Of a DNA stretch of 64,000 nucleotides, positions 27,301-42,300 are shown piece after piece. Where the stretch lies: contig NC_092672.1 of assembly GCF_964355755.1 (NCBI RefSeq), positions 26,966,501 to 27,030,500 on the forward strand. Direction: 5' to 3'. The notes under the pieces were generated by a model. That model was not told the DNA's origin. It made no database searches and saw nothing but the letters and a program-made list of their open reading frames with translations. Source of the stretch: Antedon mediterranea (lineage: Eukaryota > Echinodermata > Crinoidea > Comatulida > Antedonidae). Made by a program: the position numbers and the translations under genes. Within the stretch, counting starts at the first letter, position 1. Each line of letters begins with the position of its first letter.

Positions 27301-30300
27301 AATAATATTCATTTATGGTGACATCATAGTCTTATTCGTACTAATACAATATTTGTAATTTACAAAGATCCTACACATTCAATACAGCTCTGGTAATGTC
27401 AACAAGAGAGGGAGTGTTCAAATAAACCTACAGAATAAAACATTTACTTTAGATCTGTGTATAGTATCTAAAGATCAATAGAATTGTACATGTACTTTTC
27501 TTGTATTTAGAGGAACTGCTTATTTTCATCATTAGAACAGGGAGATGTAAAATAATTTGTCATTATTAGACTTCTTGGAATAGGAATTAAACATGAGGTT
27601 CAATTAAAATACATTATATGGTTTGTGTTAAACCCACACTGTGCATCGTTTGGATCTTAATGGTCCATTTCAGCCCAACCCTATCTGTTATTCACTTTGT
27701 TATGATCAGACCCTATTTCACAATTGAATGAAAAGAAGTGTTTATTAGAATTCTTTCGATTGTACAGTATATATATATATATGCAGTATATATACACATT
27801 AGGCACAGATATTAATTCTAAATACAGTATATATTTTTAGTTGATTATACTTTTTACTGTACAGTTCTTGTCAATTATATTGTTGGTATATTAAAATTAA
27901 TATTCTTAATTTTAAAATCATTCTCTATGCTATGTATATTTGTATATCTTATTTTATGCTATAAGCGCACTGTTGGATTGAAATAAATAAAGAACAACTG
28001 CTTAATATGATTATTAAAGTTACATTTACCTGTTTTATTTATAGCTATACAAATGGCTACAACTGGTTGTAGCAGCAATCCATGTCTAAATGGTGCAATT
28101 TGTTTTACGCTGTCTGGTGACAATCAAGATTATTTTTGTTCATGCAGTTCAGGATACACAGGCACAAACTGTGAAACAGGTAATGAAAACAAATTGTTTG
28201 CACATCTTCAATTAAAGTTATTTATCCTATTTAGAAATCAGCTCTTTACAGTAGTGGCACCATTTTGCCATAAGGAAACTCTGTTAGTAGTCCATAGGAA
28301 GTGGGATTGGAAGACAAGTAGGCTATGCAAGGCTTCATTATTCTTTTATGTTAGAGAAATTAAAATTAGAGAAATTGTGGTACTATAGTGACGTGTATGC
28401 CTACTGACATCGAAAGATTGTGGCCCTCATTTTCCTATAAGGAAATTCCTGGTATGTTATTGTTTTTTATGTCTCTTACTTTCGTCTAAATTGATTTTGA
28501 ACATACTGAATATTCTATATAATTATCTTGTATTGCTATATTGATAGTGTTAAGCTTGATTAGCTTTTATAATCATGTCGTATTACTCCTTGTCAATGTA
28601 TGTATTTTTTCTTGTTCTTATTGACAATAATAAAGTTGAAAGTAATTGTAATGGATGGCAAGCATTTGAGGCTTTCTTGATGCTTCAGCACTACAATGTA
28701 TAATTTATTTATATTTCTTTTAATTATAGTAAGTACTGACGTCTGTAATCCATCTCCGTGTTTAAATGGAGGAGGTTGTTTACCTACAAGTGGTGGTAGT
28801 TATTTTTGTAATTGCCCTTCTTCTTATTCTGGTACAAACTGTGAGACATCAAGTAAGTATTTTTAACTAACTTTTACTGCTATTATCTTCTACTGTAGTT
28901 CTTTTTTGGATTTCTTTTTGTCGTCTTCACCAGTTGTTTATTATCGCATCATTAATATAATCACTTGATTATTATTCATATGTAGATATCAAATTAGGTT
29001 GCTTAAAGGGAGAACAAACCAACTCTAAACTGGGCCGTTTTTCGTAAAAATTTTTATTTACAAATTCAGCTAACGCTAGGGGCTGGGACTTGAAGTCTTG
29101 TTTTCTAAGAGTAAATTTGGTACATTTATTTCCTATAGTAATAGATTCTGGTTTTCAGAGAATCCGGTATCCGAATAGTTCCGACTGTATTTTTTAGCAA
29201 ATGGCAACACATCGTGTTTGCCTTTTAGTGTGACTGGTTTTTGGATAATAAAAGTGAACAAATTTAGAAAATTAATCATAAATTTTTTTTACCACATTTG
29301 AACACTTGACTCAAAATTTCTGGTGATCCAGGTATTTGACAAATTCAACATTTGACCTGAACAATTACTTAATGTGCATTTGCCATTAATGTATTGGTTT
29401 AATTTTTGTATTTTATTAGATGCTTGTAACAGTTTTCCATGTCTTAACGGAGGTACATGTACATCGAGCTCCACGGGTTACACATGTTCCTGTCCTGCAT
29501 CAATCTCTGGAAGTAACTGTGAAGTCGGTAATTAAATAATAACTTACTTTCATTTCAACTTATTAAGACGGCACGATATGTTTTTAAAAGAGAGAAAATA
29601 TATTGACTTTAACATGGGTGAAGTTTTGCACGTGGGCAATTAACAAGAATCACATTATCTTTCTCATGGCATAAAGGTGTAAAATTCATACTTGACAAAA
29701 TAGGAATTGAAAAAATACGTTGCTTTTTCTAAGGTTTAGTGTGTTTTAGGTGTTTTTACTTCAAATATGCTTGACCAATATAACATGGTATCGATATAGG
29801 CTATGTTATTGGACCAATGCAATCTTGCCTTGATTAGACTCTACTCCAATTAATAATTGTATGCCATGATCATAAAATGGTGGTAGCTTTGCATTTCTTT
29901 CTCTTTTCTCTACTAGGGCCTACAGTCCATTTACCACAGCCTATATTTTTATATATCGTCTTTTTCAACTTGTGCTTCTCTTTCACTTGTTCCGATTTTA
30001 GACCAAGTTGATTATTATTATAATCCAATAGACTCTATACTAAAGCTACTCGAACTAGTTAATATAGGTCCTATCTGAAAGAAGTTTACTATTATTTGGA
30101 TAGTTTCAAATATATTATTACTGACATGAACTTTAAAAATAACCTTTTAATGCGATCATAGTTGGGAGTATATGCACTCCTAATCCATGTGGATCTGGAA
30201 TATGTGAGGCATCAGGTACTCACTATACATGCTTGTGTCCTGATGGAACAATAACAGATGATTGTGATACACAGGGTAAGTACTATTGGCCTATGTACTG

Positions 30301-33300
30301 ACACATTGGAATACGCAAAGCAAACGGAAGACTTACATAATGCACTATTTAATGCTTACATTGTATGTCAAAATATTATTATTATTAATGTCATTTACAA
30401 TCTTCTAAATTAAATTGCATGCCCTCATATCTTTCATTAAAATAAGCTCCTGTCGGAAACCATTTCATTTCATTTGTTTGACATCATGTCTACACTACTT
30501 TTGTATAACCACAAATACGCTATTGCATACAGTGCATAATGAACTATTTAATGCTCTCCCTCACACTATTGCATACAGAATATTCAATTAAAGCAGTCTA
30601 TGACTACCACTATATATCACTATTATTTTTAGGAGATGCTAATTTATTGTTCAACGTATGCCATTTATGTCACATTTTGTTTGGTAAAATTATGATATGG
30701 CTTATGAACAAACAAAAAACACTCATGAAAGAAGGGAAGAATTATCACTTAATCTGACACTGTAGAAGCGTAGGCTTAGATGAAGATGATTTAGTTTTGC
30801 CCTCAGTAGTTGTAGCTTTTGGTAAAAAATGTCAAAACATTTTAAAAATGCCGTAGTATTAATGCAAACCAATATTTATCCTATTGTTAGATGCTTACCT
30901 TTTTACCTGATATGTAGATTTCATAAATTTTAAATTTATTTAAACATTTCATTTCATAAAAATATTTGCTGTTTCTCATGTTGGTTTTTGTATAATGTTT
31001 TTTTTTACAATTGCTTTTACTTTACTTTTCAAAATTTTTCTATTAATTTATATTTTCTTTTTACTGTAATTTTGTTAGATTAAATGTTACCACTTTAAAT
31101 AAGATACACTATGCCTAGGCCTAGTATTGAAAGTGTATAAAAAGATAATAAATAAGATTTCATACTAACCATACCGATATCTTTTGTGGTTTACAGGGTT
31201 TAGTTTTTCACACATACTTTAGTGCAAGATTTCTTTTATCTTACCATGATAATAATTTGTAATTTTTCTTTGCTATATGTTTTAAAAACTAGAAAAGTAA
31301 AAACAGTTCAATACTTGTTTCAACAGTGGCTAATCCGTGTTCACCTAGTCCATGTGGAGTTGGAACTTGTTTCCAAAGTAGTTCTGATGGTGGTTATTTT
31401 TGTCAATGTCCAGCAACACATTCTGGGACCAACTGTGAGATACAAGGTAAACTAGTATTGTTAAAGGCTTTGACCTATCGAAAAATGTTTTTATAGTAAC
31501 ACTGTGACAGAAATTGTTCTATTAATTAGGCCTACATGGTTATTATGTGTTGATTTAACCTTATTGGTTAAAGAAACCTTTTTCCAGAATCCAAAAAATA
31601 ATGCATGGGATGTGTGTAATGTAAAATTTAATTAATTCCTATTATAAACCTCTGTCTACACATATCAAACTAATTTGACAAAAAAGTGTGATGTGTCCAA
31701 ATATGGTAGTGTTTTGACATCATCGTGTATGGGCACATAACGATTTGTTGTCACATACAGTAAATGTTAATAGTGTAGACAACGTTTTATTTAATAATGT
31801 TTGATTTAATGATGAATCAGAGACGTAGGGGTTTTCTGCCTGGCCAATTTACATGGAACTATAGCATTCCCTGATTTCATCAATCTGATGCATTATTTCT
31901 AATTGTTTTTATCTTTTGAACATAATGAATGTTATAGAACAAAACATGAAAAATATCCTACCTGTGGCACATTAGAGTTCGTGCAATTTTAAGAATGCGA
32001 TTATTTTACTTTTTGTCTATAGTTACTCTTGGATGTTCATCAAATCCTTGTGGACCTGGAACATGTTTCGAGCGATCTATCAGTGGGTATGTGTGTAGTT
32101 GTCCATCTACCCACAGTGGCACAAACTGTGAGACAGCAGTTACAGGTAATCTATTTCTTTATAAAAATCATATCATTTTGTGTATTCTGAAAAATTTATA
32201 ATGTGACCTTAGAGACAGGTTAAATAAAATTGAGAAATCAGCAGAAGGCCAAGTTCTTCATAAGAATGTACTTTATCTCTATAAGTTAAAATTTCCTACC
32301 AATTAAACAGAAAGCCAAAATGAGTCTGAAAATAACATTGGCAGCCATCGACAAAAAAATCTATTTTTGATAACTCAGTTATTCACCAGAATACAGGAGT
32401 TTTAAATTGCAAATGGTGGTTACCGCGTTGACTTTATCATCATTACTTTACTATCGTCAGTATTTTTAATATAACATTTGATGGTGTTTTCTTTTATTGT
32501 TGTAGGCAGTTGTAGCCCAAATCCATGCCAGTCAGGTGGTAGCTGTGTTGTTTCTACAACTGGATATACTTGCACTTGCCCTTCTAATTACATAGGAACC
32601 AACTGCGAAACTTATAGTAAGTACTATCAAACATATCACAACTGACTTGTTTAAAATGTATGCCACCTAGACGGCAAAGCCTCTGGTTTAGCATTCTTAA
32701 GTGGTCCTCTAGTGATGGGTAGTGGGACTACCTATGCCACGGGGCCACTGGATTTAGCCACTGAGTGTTCATAACACTGTTAAGAGCACTTCCAGTTATA
32801 ATGTATAATGTTCAACTAATGATTATGAGAAGGCAGATAAATCATCCCATTTGGTTTACAGTATATAGTTTAAAATATGCTTTATGTTATTTATAGACCA
32901 TTGTGTAGGCAACGTATGCAGTGCTGGCTCAACCTGTGTTTCACTGACAACAGCTATTGGTTACACGTGTACCTGTCCAATTGGTTATAGTGGAACCTAC
33001 TGTGAAAATGCTCCAGGTATGAGCAAACCCAGAGATACCTTTTCTACACAATTGTGGTCACTTGAAAAAAAGCCACTTGTTACCAACCTGTAAATCTAGT
33101 TTTAATGTTATATTCCAGTAATTTAATAAATGGACTCCTACTATACTAATCAATGTTTATTTCCAATTGGTTCATATTTAATCGTTTTCCATTTGCATGT
33201 TGTCTCTTTTGTTTCTTTTGATTTGAATATAAATTACTTTGTTGTCTGAACTTAATGAAAAGGAATAATAAATAACTAATGTTAAAAATAACAGAAAAGC

Positions 33301-36300
33301 ACTTAAAAAGAATAATTAATTTAACTAATTCAACTCTAAAGAAAATTGTTTGCTACTATTAACCTATATTGTTATTTTCTTGTTGAGACAGACGTATGTG
33401 CAAGTCAGCCATGTCAAAATGGTGGAGCCTGTTCATCAACTTCTACTGGATATTCCTGCAACTGCCTCGCTGATTACTCTGGAACAAATTGTGAAATCTA
33501 TATTCCTGGTAAGCTGTGGTTGTTCAATCTGAGATCTGTTTAGTTAGAAATGTTTTCAACAAGATTGGATCCCAAGTAAGCCACTGGTTTTGCCAGAATC
33601 AGGGCTCAAATCTAGTAGGCCTAGTCTAGTGTTTGTATCTGGACTAGTGATTTGAGATTTTTTTATGAATTTCCTGTATTTTAACTAAATTTACTGCAAT
33701 ACATGATGAGATACAGTATAATAATGTTATTGTATTTTAATTTGTGTTATTTTCTTTTTCTTAGATCCATGTCAACTTAATCCATGTCAATCTGGAGGAA
33801 CTTGCTTTAGAAGCTCTGCTGGTTCTGGATATTTTTGTCAATGTGCATCAGATTATATAGGTGTAAATTGTGAAACCTACAATCCGTCAGGTAAGTTGAA
33901 ATAAAATTAAACGCGCACGCACCAAAATAGGAATAAAAAGGGATTGTATACGGTACCACAGTTCAGCACACACTACATTTAAAGACATTAGGTATACTCA
34001 TTGACAACTAAAGATGGTAGATGTCTCTGTTTACTGTACATTTAATTATCTAAACGACAATTAAAGATTCATTTTTCTTATGGGCGCGCTTGATTTAAAT
34101 AGTATTTTGCCTGTTATTAATTATGTTAACTCCACTTTTTTTACATAATAATAATAATTGTTTTTAAAAGTTCTGATGTTGTTTATTTGTTTGTTTTGTT
34201 GCTTGCTTACTTTCTTGATGTTATTTTTATTATAAAATGTGTTTTGATGTATTAATAAAGAATTGAATTGTAATGGTAACGGGCAATGGGAGAGTTAGTT
34301 ACCAACCTGTAAATCTAGTTTTCTTTGTATATTCCAGTAATTGTATAATTGGACTACTACTATACTAATCAAATGTCAATGTTTATTTTCAATTGGTTCA
34401 TATTTAATCGTTTTTCCTTTGCATGTTGTCTCTTTTGTTTCTTTTGATTTGAATATAAATTATGTTGTTGTCTGAACTTATTGAAGATGAATAATAAATA
34501 ACTAATGTAAAAAATAATAGAAAATCACTTTAAAAGAATAATTACCTAATGATAATGATCATGATGATTTAATCAATTTAACTAATTCAACTCTAAAGAA
34601 AATTGTTTGTTACTATTAAAGTATATTATTATTTTCTTGTTGGGCTTGTTCAGGGCTCAAATCTAGTAGTCTAGTGTTTGTATCTGGACTAGTGATTTGA
34701 GATGTTTTTAAATGAATTTCCAGTATTTTAACTAAATTTACTACAATACATGATGAGATACAATATAATAATGTTATTGTATTTTAATTTGTGTTATTTT
34801 CTTTTTCTTAGATCCATGTCAAATTAATCCATGTCAATTTGGAGGAACTTGCTTTAGAAGCTCTACTGATTCTGGATATTTTTGTCAATGTGCATCAGAT
34901 TATATAGGTGTAAATTGTGAAACCTACAATCCGTCAGGTAAGTTGAAATAAAATTAAACGTGCACACACCAAAATAGGATTAAAAATGGGTTGTTTACGG
35001 TACCACAGTTCAGCACACACTAATTTAAAGACATTAGGTATACTGTACTGTACATTTAATTATCTAAATGAAAATTACAGATTCATTTTCTTATGAGCGC
35101 CCTTGATTTAAATATTATTTTGCTTATTATTAATTAAAAAAAAAATAATAATAATAAAAAAAACTCCACTTTTTTTACATAATAATAATAATAATTGTTT
35201 TTAAAAGTTCTGATGTTGTTTATTTGTTTGTTGCTTACTTTCTTGATGTTAATTTTATAAAAATTGTTTTGATGTGTTAATAAAGAATTGAATTGTAATG
35301 GTAATGGGCAATGGTAGAGTTAGTTGACAATTAACCCACCCTTTCAGTTCATTTTAAATAATTTCTCGTTTATACCATAGAGAAATTAGTTGATTACTCT
35401 TTCCTTATTGTTTATGGAATGAAAAGCGTTCAAGATGACCAAGACACTGACCGAACGCTAGTTAGTGACTACGAGGGCATATTTCCATGCTTTTCTTCAG
35501 TCATGTTTCTTTTTCAGTCTTTTACAGCTACTGATTGTAAAGTGCTAAGTTGCCCTCTTAAGTACTATTGTTTACACAGACCACTGGATATGCAATACAA
35601 GTTGACAGATTATTAAAACCTGAGTGTCTTTGCCATTGAATGGATAAGTGATATTTAATGGTGACATTGAATTTTTACTATTGAGCAGTTCACTTTTTTG
35701 TAAACATTGTTGACCAATCTACGTTCGAAAACCAACCTGTCAAGCAGCACCATCTATACTGTTTTACGGCGATCCAAAATGAGAAAACTGCCTATTTTAA
35801 TATCTTAGCCTCCCACCTAGTTCAACATTTATAAAGCAATTACCGTATTAAGAGCATTATTGTCCAATAATGTACTGTAATTTATTTCCATAATAACACT
35901 ATTGTGTTGCATTCTATTGCTTATTGTTTTACTGTATTTTATTGTTTTCATTTTTTAGACCCTTGTGTGCCCAATCCATGTCAAAACTCAGCAGCATGTG
36001 TTGTGTCAACTGTCGGTATTGGCTTTACTTGCACTTGTCAACTATATTATTCTGGTACTTATTGTGAATTTTACACGCCACCAGGTAAATATGTTATTAT
36101 TAAAGTGTTTCTAAATAAATCAATAGTGGCTTTTAAGATTTGCACCATTGGTAACGATCTCTAGAACAATTACAAAGGAAGGAGAACTAGAATCACACTG
36201 TATAGTGCACAAGCAAAATTTTAAAACAACCGCTTTCGTTACTATATTATGTGCAATCATATCAAAGCCCAGCTGGCATACAAGCACCATCGTAGTTAGA

Positions 36301-39300
36301 CCTCACCATCCTTATTTTAGAGCATTAGATCGGTTTTAGCTAGTCAGTGTAGTGGAATTAGTAGCTAATTTAAAATTAGGTTGCAAACATTGTACACGCA
36401 CATCTATGGTATCTAAATGTTGGTCATTTCTATTCCTTACAAATTTGTCTCAAATATCAATTACACTGTTTTGACCAATCCCACACAATAACTGTGTACA
36501 TTATTGTTTTATTTAATAATAATTCGTTTATGGTGAAAGTAATTATCAAATAATATTTGTTGGAAGGAGATGATTTTTTTCAATTGTATTGTTTTATGTT
36601 AGCTACACCGTGCTCTCCCAATCCATGTTTCAACGGAGGAGTTTGTTCCGATTCTACTGGTACATATACATGCAACTGTCCATCTAATTATAGTGGAACA
36701 AGATGTGAAATTTATACAGGTAACATTTAACAAAAGGAAAACGTATTGAAATTGTAAAAAAAAAAATGTTCTGACGGTTATGCACAAAATTACATTTTTT
36801 ACCACATTAGAACCCCTCCTGTGGCCACTTCCCTAATAAACGAACAATGGTAAGTTATATGTTATAACATTACATCCAACCCCTTGTCGGGGGGATGATA
36901 GTCAGTTAAAGAAACACTTAATAAGGAGTACCTTCATGAGGGTTATATTATAATTGCCAAGCAGGTATATACAGTATCACTATGAACTTCCTAAACTTTA
37001 AATAATTAGTGATTTGTTTTAAAAGATCCCTCAACTTTGGAAAGACACGCCCTTTGGCGATAATTGTTTTTGACAGCTCTTGCTTCTCCTCGGTGCTCCC
37101 TTTTTATGTATAACTGAAATGAATGAATTAATAAAACAGTTATATATTGAATCAGATCTGATTGTCAAAGTGCTATGAAATAGGCCTAATAACTAAACTA
37201 TATTTGTTCCTCAGAGCCAAATCCTTGCTTGCCAAATCCATGTGGATCCAATGGATTCTGTCAAAACTTTGTGACTTATTTTAATTGTGTGTGCCTTAAC
37301 AACTACGTTGGACCAATGTGCGAAATACGTAAGTAATGTTTGCTGTTTGTATATGATGTAAATTTATATAAAAACAAGGCCAACAGCCATTAAGTCGCGT
37401 GCTACAATGCATAGTGATACCGGACCGACAGACAAACAGACCGACAGACAGACAGACAGACGGACCGACCGACATAGTGAACTATACTGACCGAAATTAC
37501 TGAACATGTTTAAAAATGTTGAAATGTTTACAAACATTTATATTTTTTTAATTTACACGTGCGTAGCCTGTCACTTTTGACGTGCTCGTATAACGTAATT
37601 TCGAGTTGAAAAGTAAGTCAAGAAAACAGAAATCGGGCAAGAAGAGTGCGCAATAACATTTAACGCGCAGTGCGCGCGCAAAAATCTGCGCACTCATGGC
37701 AATTTTGTAAACGCTTAAAATTGCCTGAAACGTACTCTTATTTCATCGAAAATAAATTTAGAAAATTTTAAGCGCGCTTACGCATGCGTTACATGCGCTA
37801 CGCACGTAATTGTATTGCCATATGATGATTTATGCCCTGAAATTTATGAGTACCAAATTTTATTTAATTGTGATTCATGGTTGTGAAGATATGATTACAA
37901 ACGTGATTTCGTTAAATCGTGCGTAGACCGCGTAATTTTTTATTGCGCACCGTGAAAACATAACCACATCGATTCCTGGCCATAAGGAATATTCTGTGAA
38001 AAATTGACTTAGCTAGATTAAACTGATATCAAGATAAGGTCATAAAGCGATAAAACGCATAGTGATACCGGACCGACAGACAGACAGACAGACAGACCGA
38101 CAGACCGACAGACAGACCGACAGACAGACCGACAGACAGACAGACAGACAGACCGACCGACCAACATAGTGAACTATAGAGTCGCTTCCACGCGACTAAA
38201 AATCAAGAACATGTGAAGTTTGTGACTGTATACTTAAAACATTGATTTGTAGGTGTACAGTATTCACACAACAGCTTAACGAAACTATACAAATGTGCGA
38301 TGTCAATTGTAAGTGGATGTGAATGACAAATAACCAATCGTCCTGTTTTGAAAGCTCATTAATATCCGATTATCTAAATATTCTCTTTCAGCTCCTAATC
38401 CATGCTTGTCCAGCCCATGTCAAAACAATGCGGTGTGCACTAGTTATGGTACAGCTTTTGCTTGTAATTGCTCAACCACTATTGCATTCACAGGAACATA
38501 CTGCGAAATTGGTAAGAAAGGAAATATCAAGCATTCTTGTAGTTAAATTTACCCCCAGTAAACGTGCACCATTGGATGCAAAAGTTATTGAACTGTCTTA
38601 AGCTCTGTCTACACTATCAAACTATTTTGACAAACAAATTGTGATGTGCACAAATATGGTAGTGATATACCCAAATGTGGTAGTGATATGACATCATCAT
38701 GTCCATATATGGACATATTATAATTGTTTGTTACAGTTTGATAGTGTACATTTTCAGCATTGTATACTTTGTTAAAAAAAATCCAAACATTAATCTGGTG
38801 AAGTTTCACAGTTAATTGTATGCATAGCAGCCATACGATACTGCTAATAAGTAAAATCAGAAAACAATTAAATTGAAAAATGTAATGATAATGAAAATCA
38901 AGTAAAATTTGAGAAAATTCACAACCAGGGCTTAATCCAATTACAAAAGTATAAAATAAATTTAAAAAAAAGAAAAATATTTTATATAGTAGTATGCTCT
39001 ATAAATAAATAAAAATAATAAATAATTGTATTTTCGAACATCTGGGAACTCCTAATAGCATTTATTCTCTTATTAATTTTGTAAATCCTGTATATGCATT
39101 TTAATATATATTTTTACTGTACTGTGTATTTTACTTCATGTTTAAATATTTTACTGATTTTATTCTATTTTTATATTAAGTTGCCATGAGAAAAACAAAT
39201 TTCATATCTTTCGTTGACGAACTATTTGATCTTGTATCTTGTATAAACAAGTTTCTTTTTTACTTTTTTTATAGGCTAGTAATTAATTGTCTATATTTCT

Positions 39301-42300
39301 TTGTTTCTTTGTAAATTTTAACTGATTTTTTTAGCCCCAAATCCTTGTAAATCAAGCCCCTGTGTCACTGGTGAATGTTATAACCGGGTCACCGAGTATG
39401 AGTGTGATTGTAGTTCATCTGGAGGATATTCTGGCGATAGATGTGAAATTGGTAATTATAAAACTTTTCTTTTATTTACTTTTTATATAATGTTATCAGT
39501 AATTAATGTTTTTAATTCTAAATCTTCATCGCAAGACCTACACATTTTTATTAGAGAAAGAGAATTAAGTGCTGACCAACAGGTCATGTCAATGTCCTGC
39601 CGCAGATATAAATCTTCTGCCCTTATTACATTGAGCAATTCAATATAATATAAACATGTCTTGTATTTTCAGCCCCTGATCCATGCAATGGTGTAACTTG
39701 CTTGAATGGAGGCATATGTAATCTGGGCAGTTGTGAATGCGCCGATACTGGATATAGTGGACCAAGCTGTGAATTATGTAAGTAATACAGGATGGGTGCT
39801 GGGGCTAACAGATGAATTTAAACATTGGAAACTACAAAGAATAGGTTTGATGGTACAGTACATGGGATTAAGGTTGTCATCTGTCTACCCATGTAGTAGA
39901 AAAAGTAGGCTGAACACAGCTGAGTACTAATGCATAGTAATTGTTCTGACATTAATATTTTTGACACTTGAGAGCATCCAGGAAGAATTAGAAAAAAATT
40001 ATATATAATATATGATATTCCTGCTTTTTTTCTCACTAGATGATGCCTGATCCAAAACGAATAAAGTTTAATAATATCTCTATTTTTGTTTTTCAGTAAT
40101 TGATTCATGTTTTTCTAACCCCTGTATAAATGGTGGAACTTGTAATCATTTGGATACTTACTATAGATGCACTTGTCCATCAGATTTTGAAGGCAATGTC
40201 TGTGAAAATTGTAAGTGAAGTCTTTAGATATGTGGTTTTATATAGACCTACACCATATTTAATTTGATTCCATCTCTGATTGTAGTACTTTTTAGCCATA
40301 CTATATAGTTATTTCAAACCATTGCTAATTAGATTTATTAGTCTTTATCATTTGTCAAAGTGGTTGTGTCAGTCATTTAAGCGCCGTTTGAGGCTTACTA
40401 GTGTGAGGAGAGCCTTGGTAGTTTTATACACATATATGTCTTAATTGTAATACATATTTTTTTTAAGATGTCAATCCCTGTAATTCACTACCAGAAAAGT
40501 GTTTTAATGGAGCTACATGTGTAGATCAAGGTGGCCTACAATTTACTTGTAACTGTCCATCCGGTTACACAGGTGACGAGTGTCAGACAGGTAATTAACA
40601 ATTCAAATACTTCTGTGTGAATCAGTCAATCATTGAAAATACTGTAGTAATGTTTGGTGAGCTGTGTTCTGAAAGAACCAATGTCGTAACCACGAAAAAT
40701 AAAGTGGTGTGGTGATCCCAATAAAAGGGTGGGCTGTCAAAGGCCTTTGTGAAAAAGTGGTCAGGTTGAAACCTTACCAACCGTACTGGTGCGCCCTAGC
40801 GATCAGTCTCTTTACTAACAATTAAATCAAATTAATTATTTTAATTCGATACAAAAATAATGTGATTTAATTATTAATCTAAACCAAATAGTCTTGACAA
40901 TGCATCAATCAATTGTACAAACAATTGATACTAAAGTCTTAATAAATTTTCAATAATATTCAAACAATAGTCTCAATTAATTACCTAAACTAATCAATCC
41001 TAAAATAAGGTAATGTTTCAACCAATAGTACAATTTATAGATAAGTCACAGATTATAATTAGACATTTTTGATTGTGAATTTTAGCTGTGAATCCATGTG
41101 AAAGTAACCCATGTATGAACGGCGCAACATGCCACAATTTCATCTCCTACTATCAGTGCATATGTACAGTAGGATATGGCGGAATCAACTGCCAAGATAG
41201 TAAGTCCTATTTTTTTTCTTTTGAATATTTATTCAAATTGCCAAAGCTATCCTAAAAAGTGGCACTCATTTCCAATACACACAAGATGTGAACCAATTTT
41301 TAAGAGTGTAGTTAAACGTATATACAAATAAAGTTTATTAATTTCAAAATGTAATTTGTTTATAGTTTTTCAGTAAATTTCAAACAGATCAGATTTATGA
41401 TAATAATGAGTGGATCTGTAGTTAGGTGGTTATACATGCCTTCTATTCAATCCTGACCTAGTTCCAATGTTGTAACTAATGCCTTCTATTAAATCCTGAC
41501 CTAGTTCCAATTTTGTAAATAATGCCTTCTATTCAATCCTGACCTAGTTCCAATGTTGTAACTAATGCCTTCTATTCAATCGTGACCTAGTTCCAATGTT
41601 GTAACTAATGCCTTCTATTCAATCGTGACCTAGTTCCAATGTTGTAACTAATGCCTTCTATTCAATCGTGACCTAGTTCAAATGTTTTAACTAATGCCTT
41701 CTATTCAATCGTGACCTAGTTCAAATGTTGTGACTAATGCCTTCTATTCAATCGTGACCTAGTTCAAATGTTGTAACTAATGCCTTCTATTCAATCGTGA
41801 CCTAGTTCAAATGTTGTAAATAATGCCTTCTATTCAATCGTGACCTAGTTCAAATGTTGTAACTAATGCCTTCTATTCAATCGTGACCTAGTTCAAATGT
41901 TGTAACTAATGCCTTCTATTCAATCGTGACCTAGTTCAAATGTTGTAACTAATGCCTTCTATTCAATCGAGACCTAGTTCAAATGTTGTAACTAATGCCT
42001 TCTATTCAATCGTGACCTAGTTCAAATGTTGTAACTAATGCCTTCTATTCAATCGTGACCTAGTTTCAATGTTGTAACTAATCCATAAATGACCAGTGTT
42101 CAATGTGTGAATGTCGGATGATTATCATCAACTCTGAATAAAAGCAGTGAGCTCTCCTTATTAACTTTATAGTATGTTTTTCATTGGTCTAGATATAAGA
42201 CTCTACAGGTAGCCATAAAGTCTGCTTAGCATTTTACTTTTATTCGCTAACTTTTTTATTTATTTTAGTGATCCTAGCATGTTTGAGTAACCCATGTCTT

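Larger units (their letters stand above)
33080..35325. repeat. Tandem segmental duplication carrying EGF exons
   Basis: Left unit 33080-34298 and right unit 34299-35325 begin with the same TTACCAACCTGTAAATCTAG and run parallel through exon 13/14 and flanking introns. The right unit lacks about 213 bases (33388-33599), including exon 12, replaced by a few bases at 34643-34650. Confidence 0.88.

Noticed and set aside
33350-33532. Second-frame ORF over EGF exon 12
   Set aside because: Lacks the EGF cysteines, which are in the other frame.
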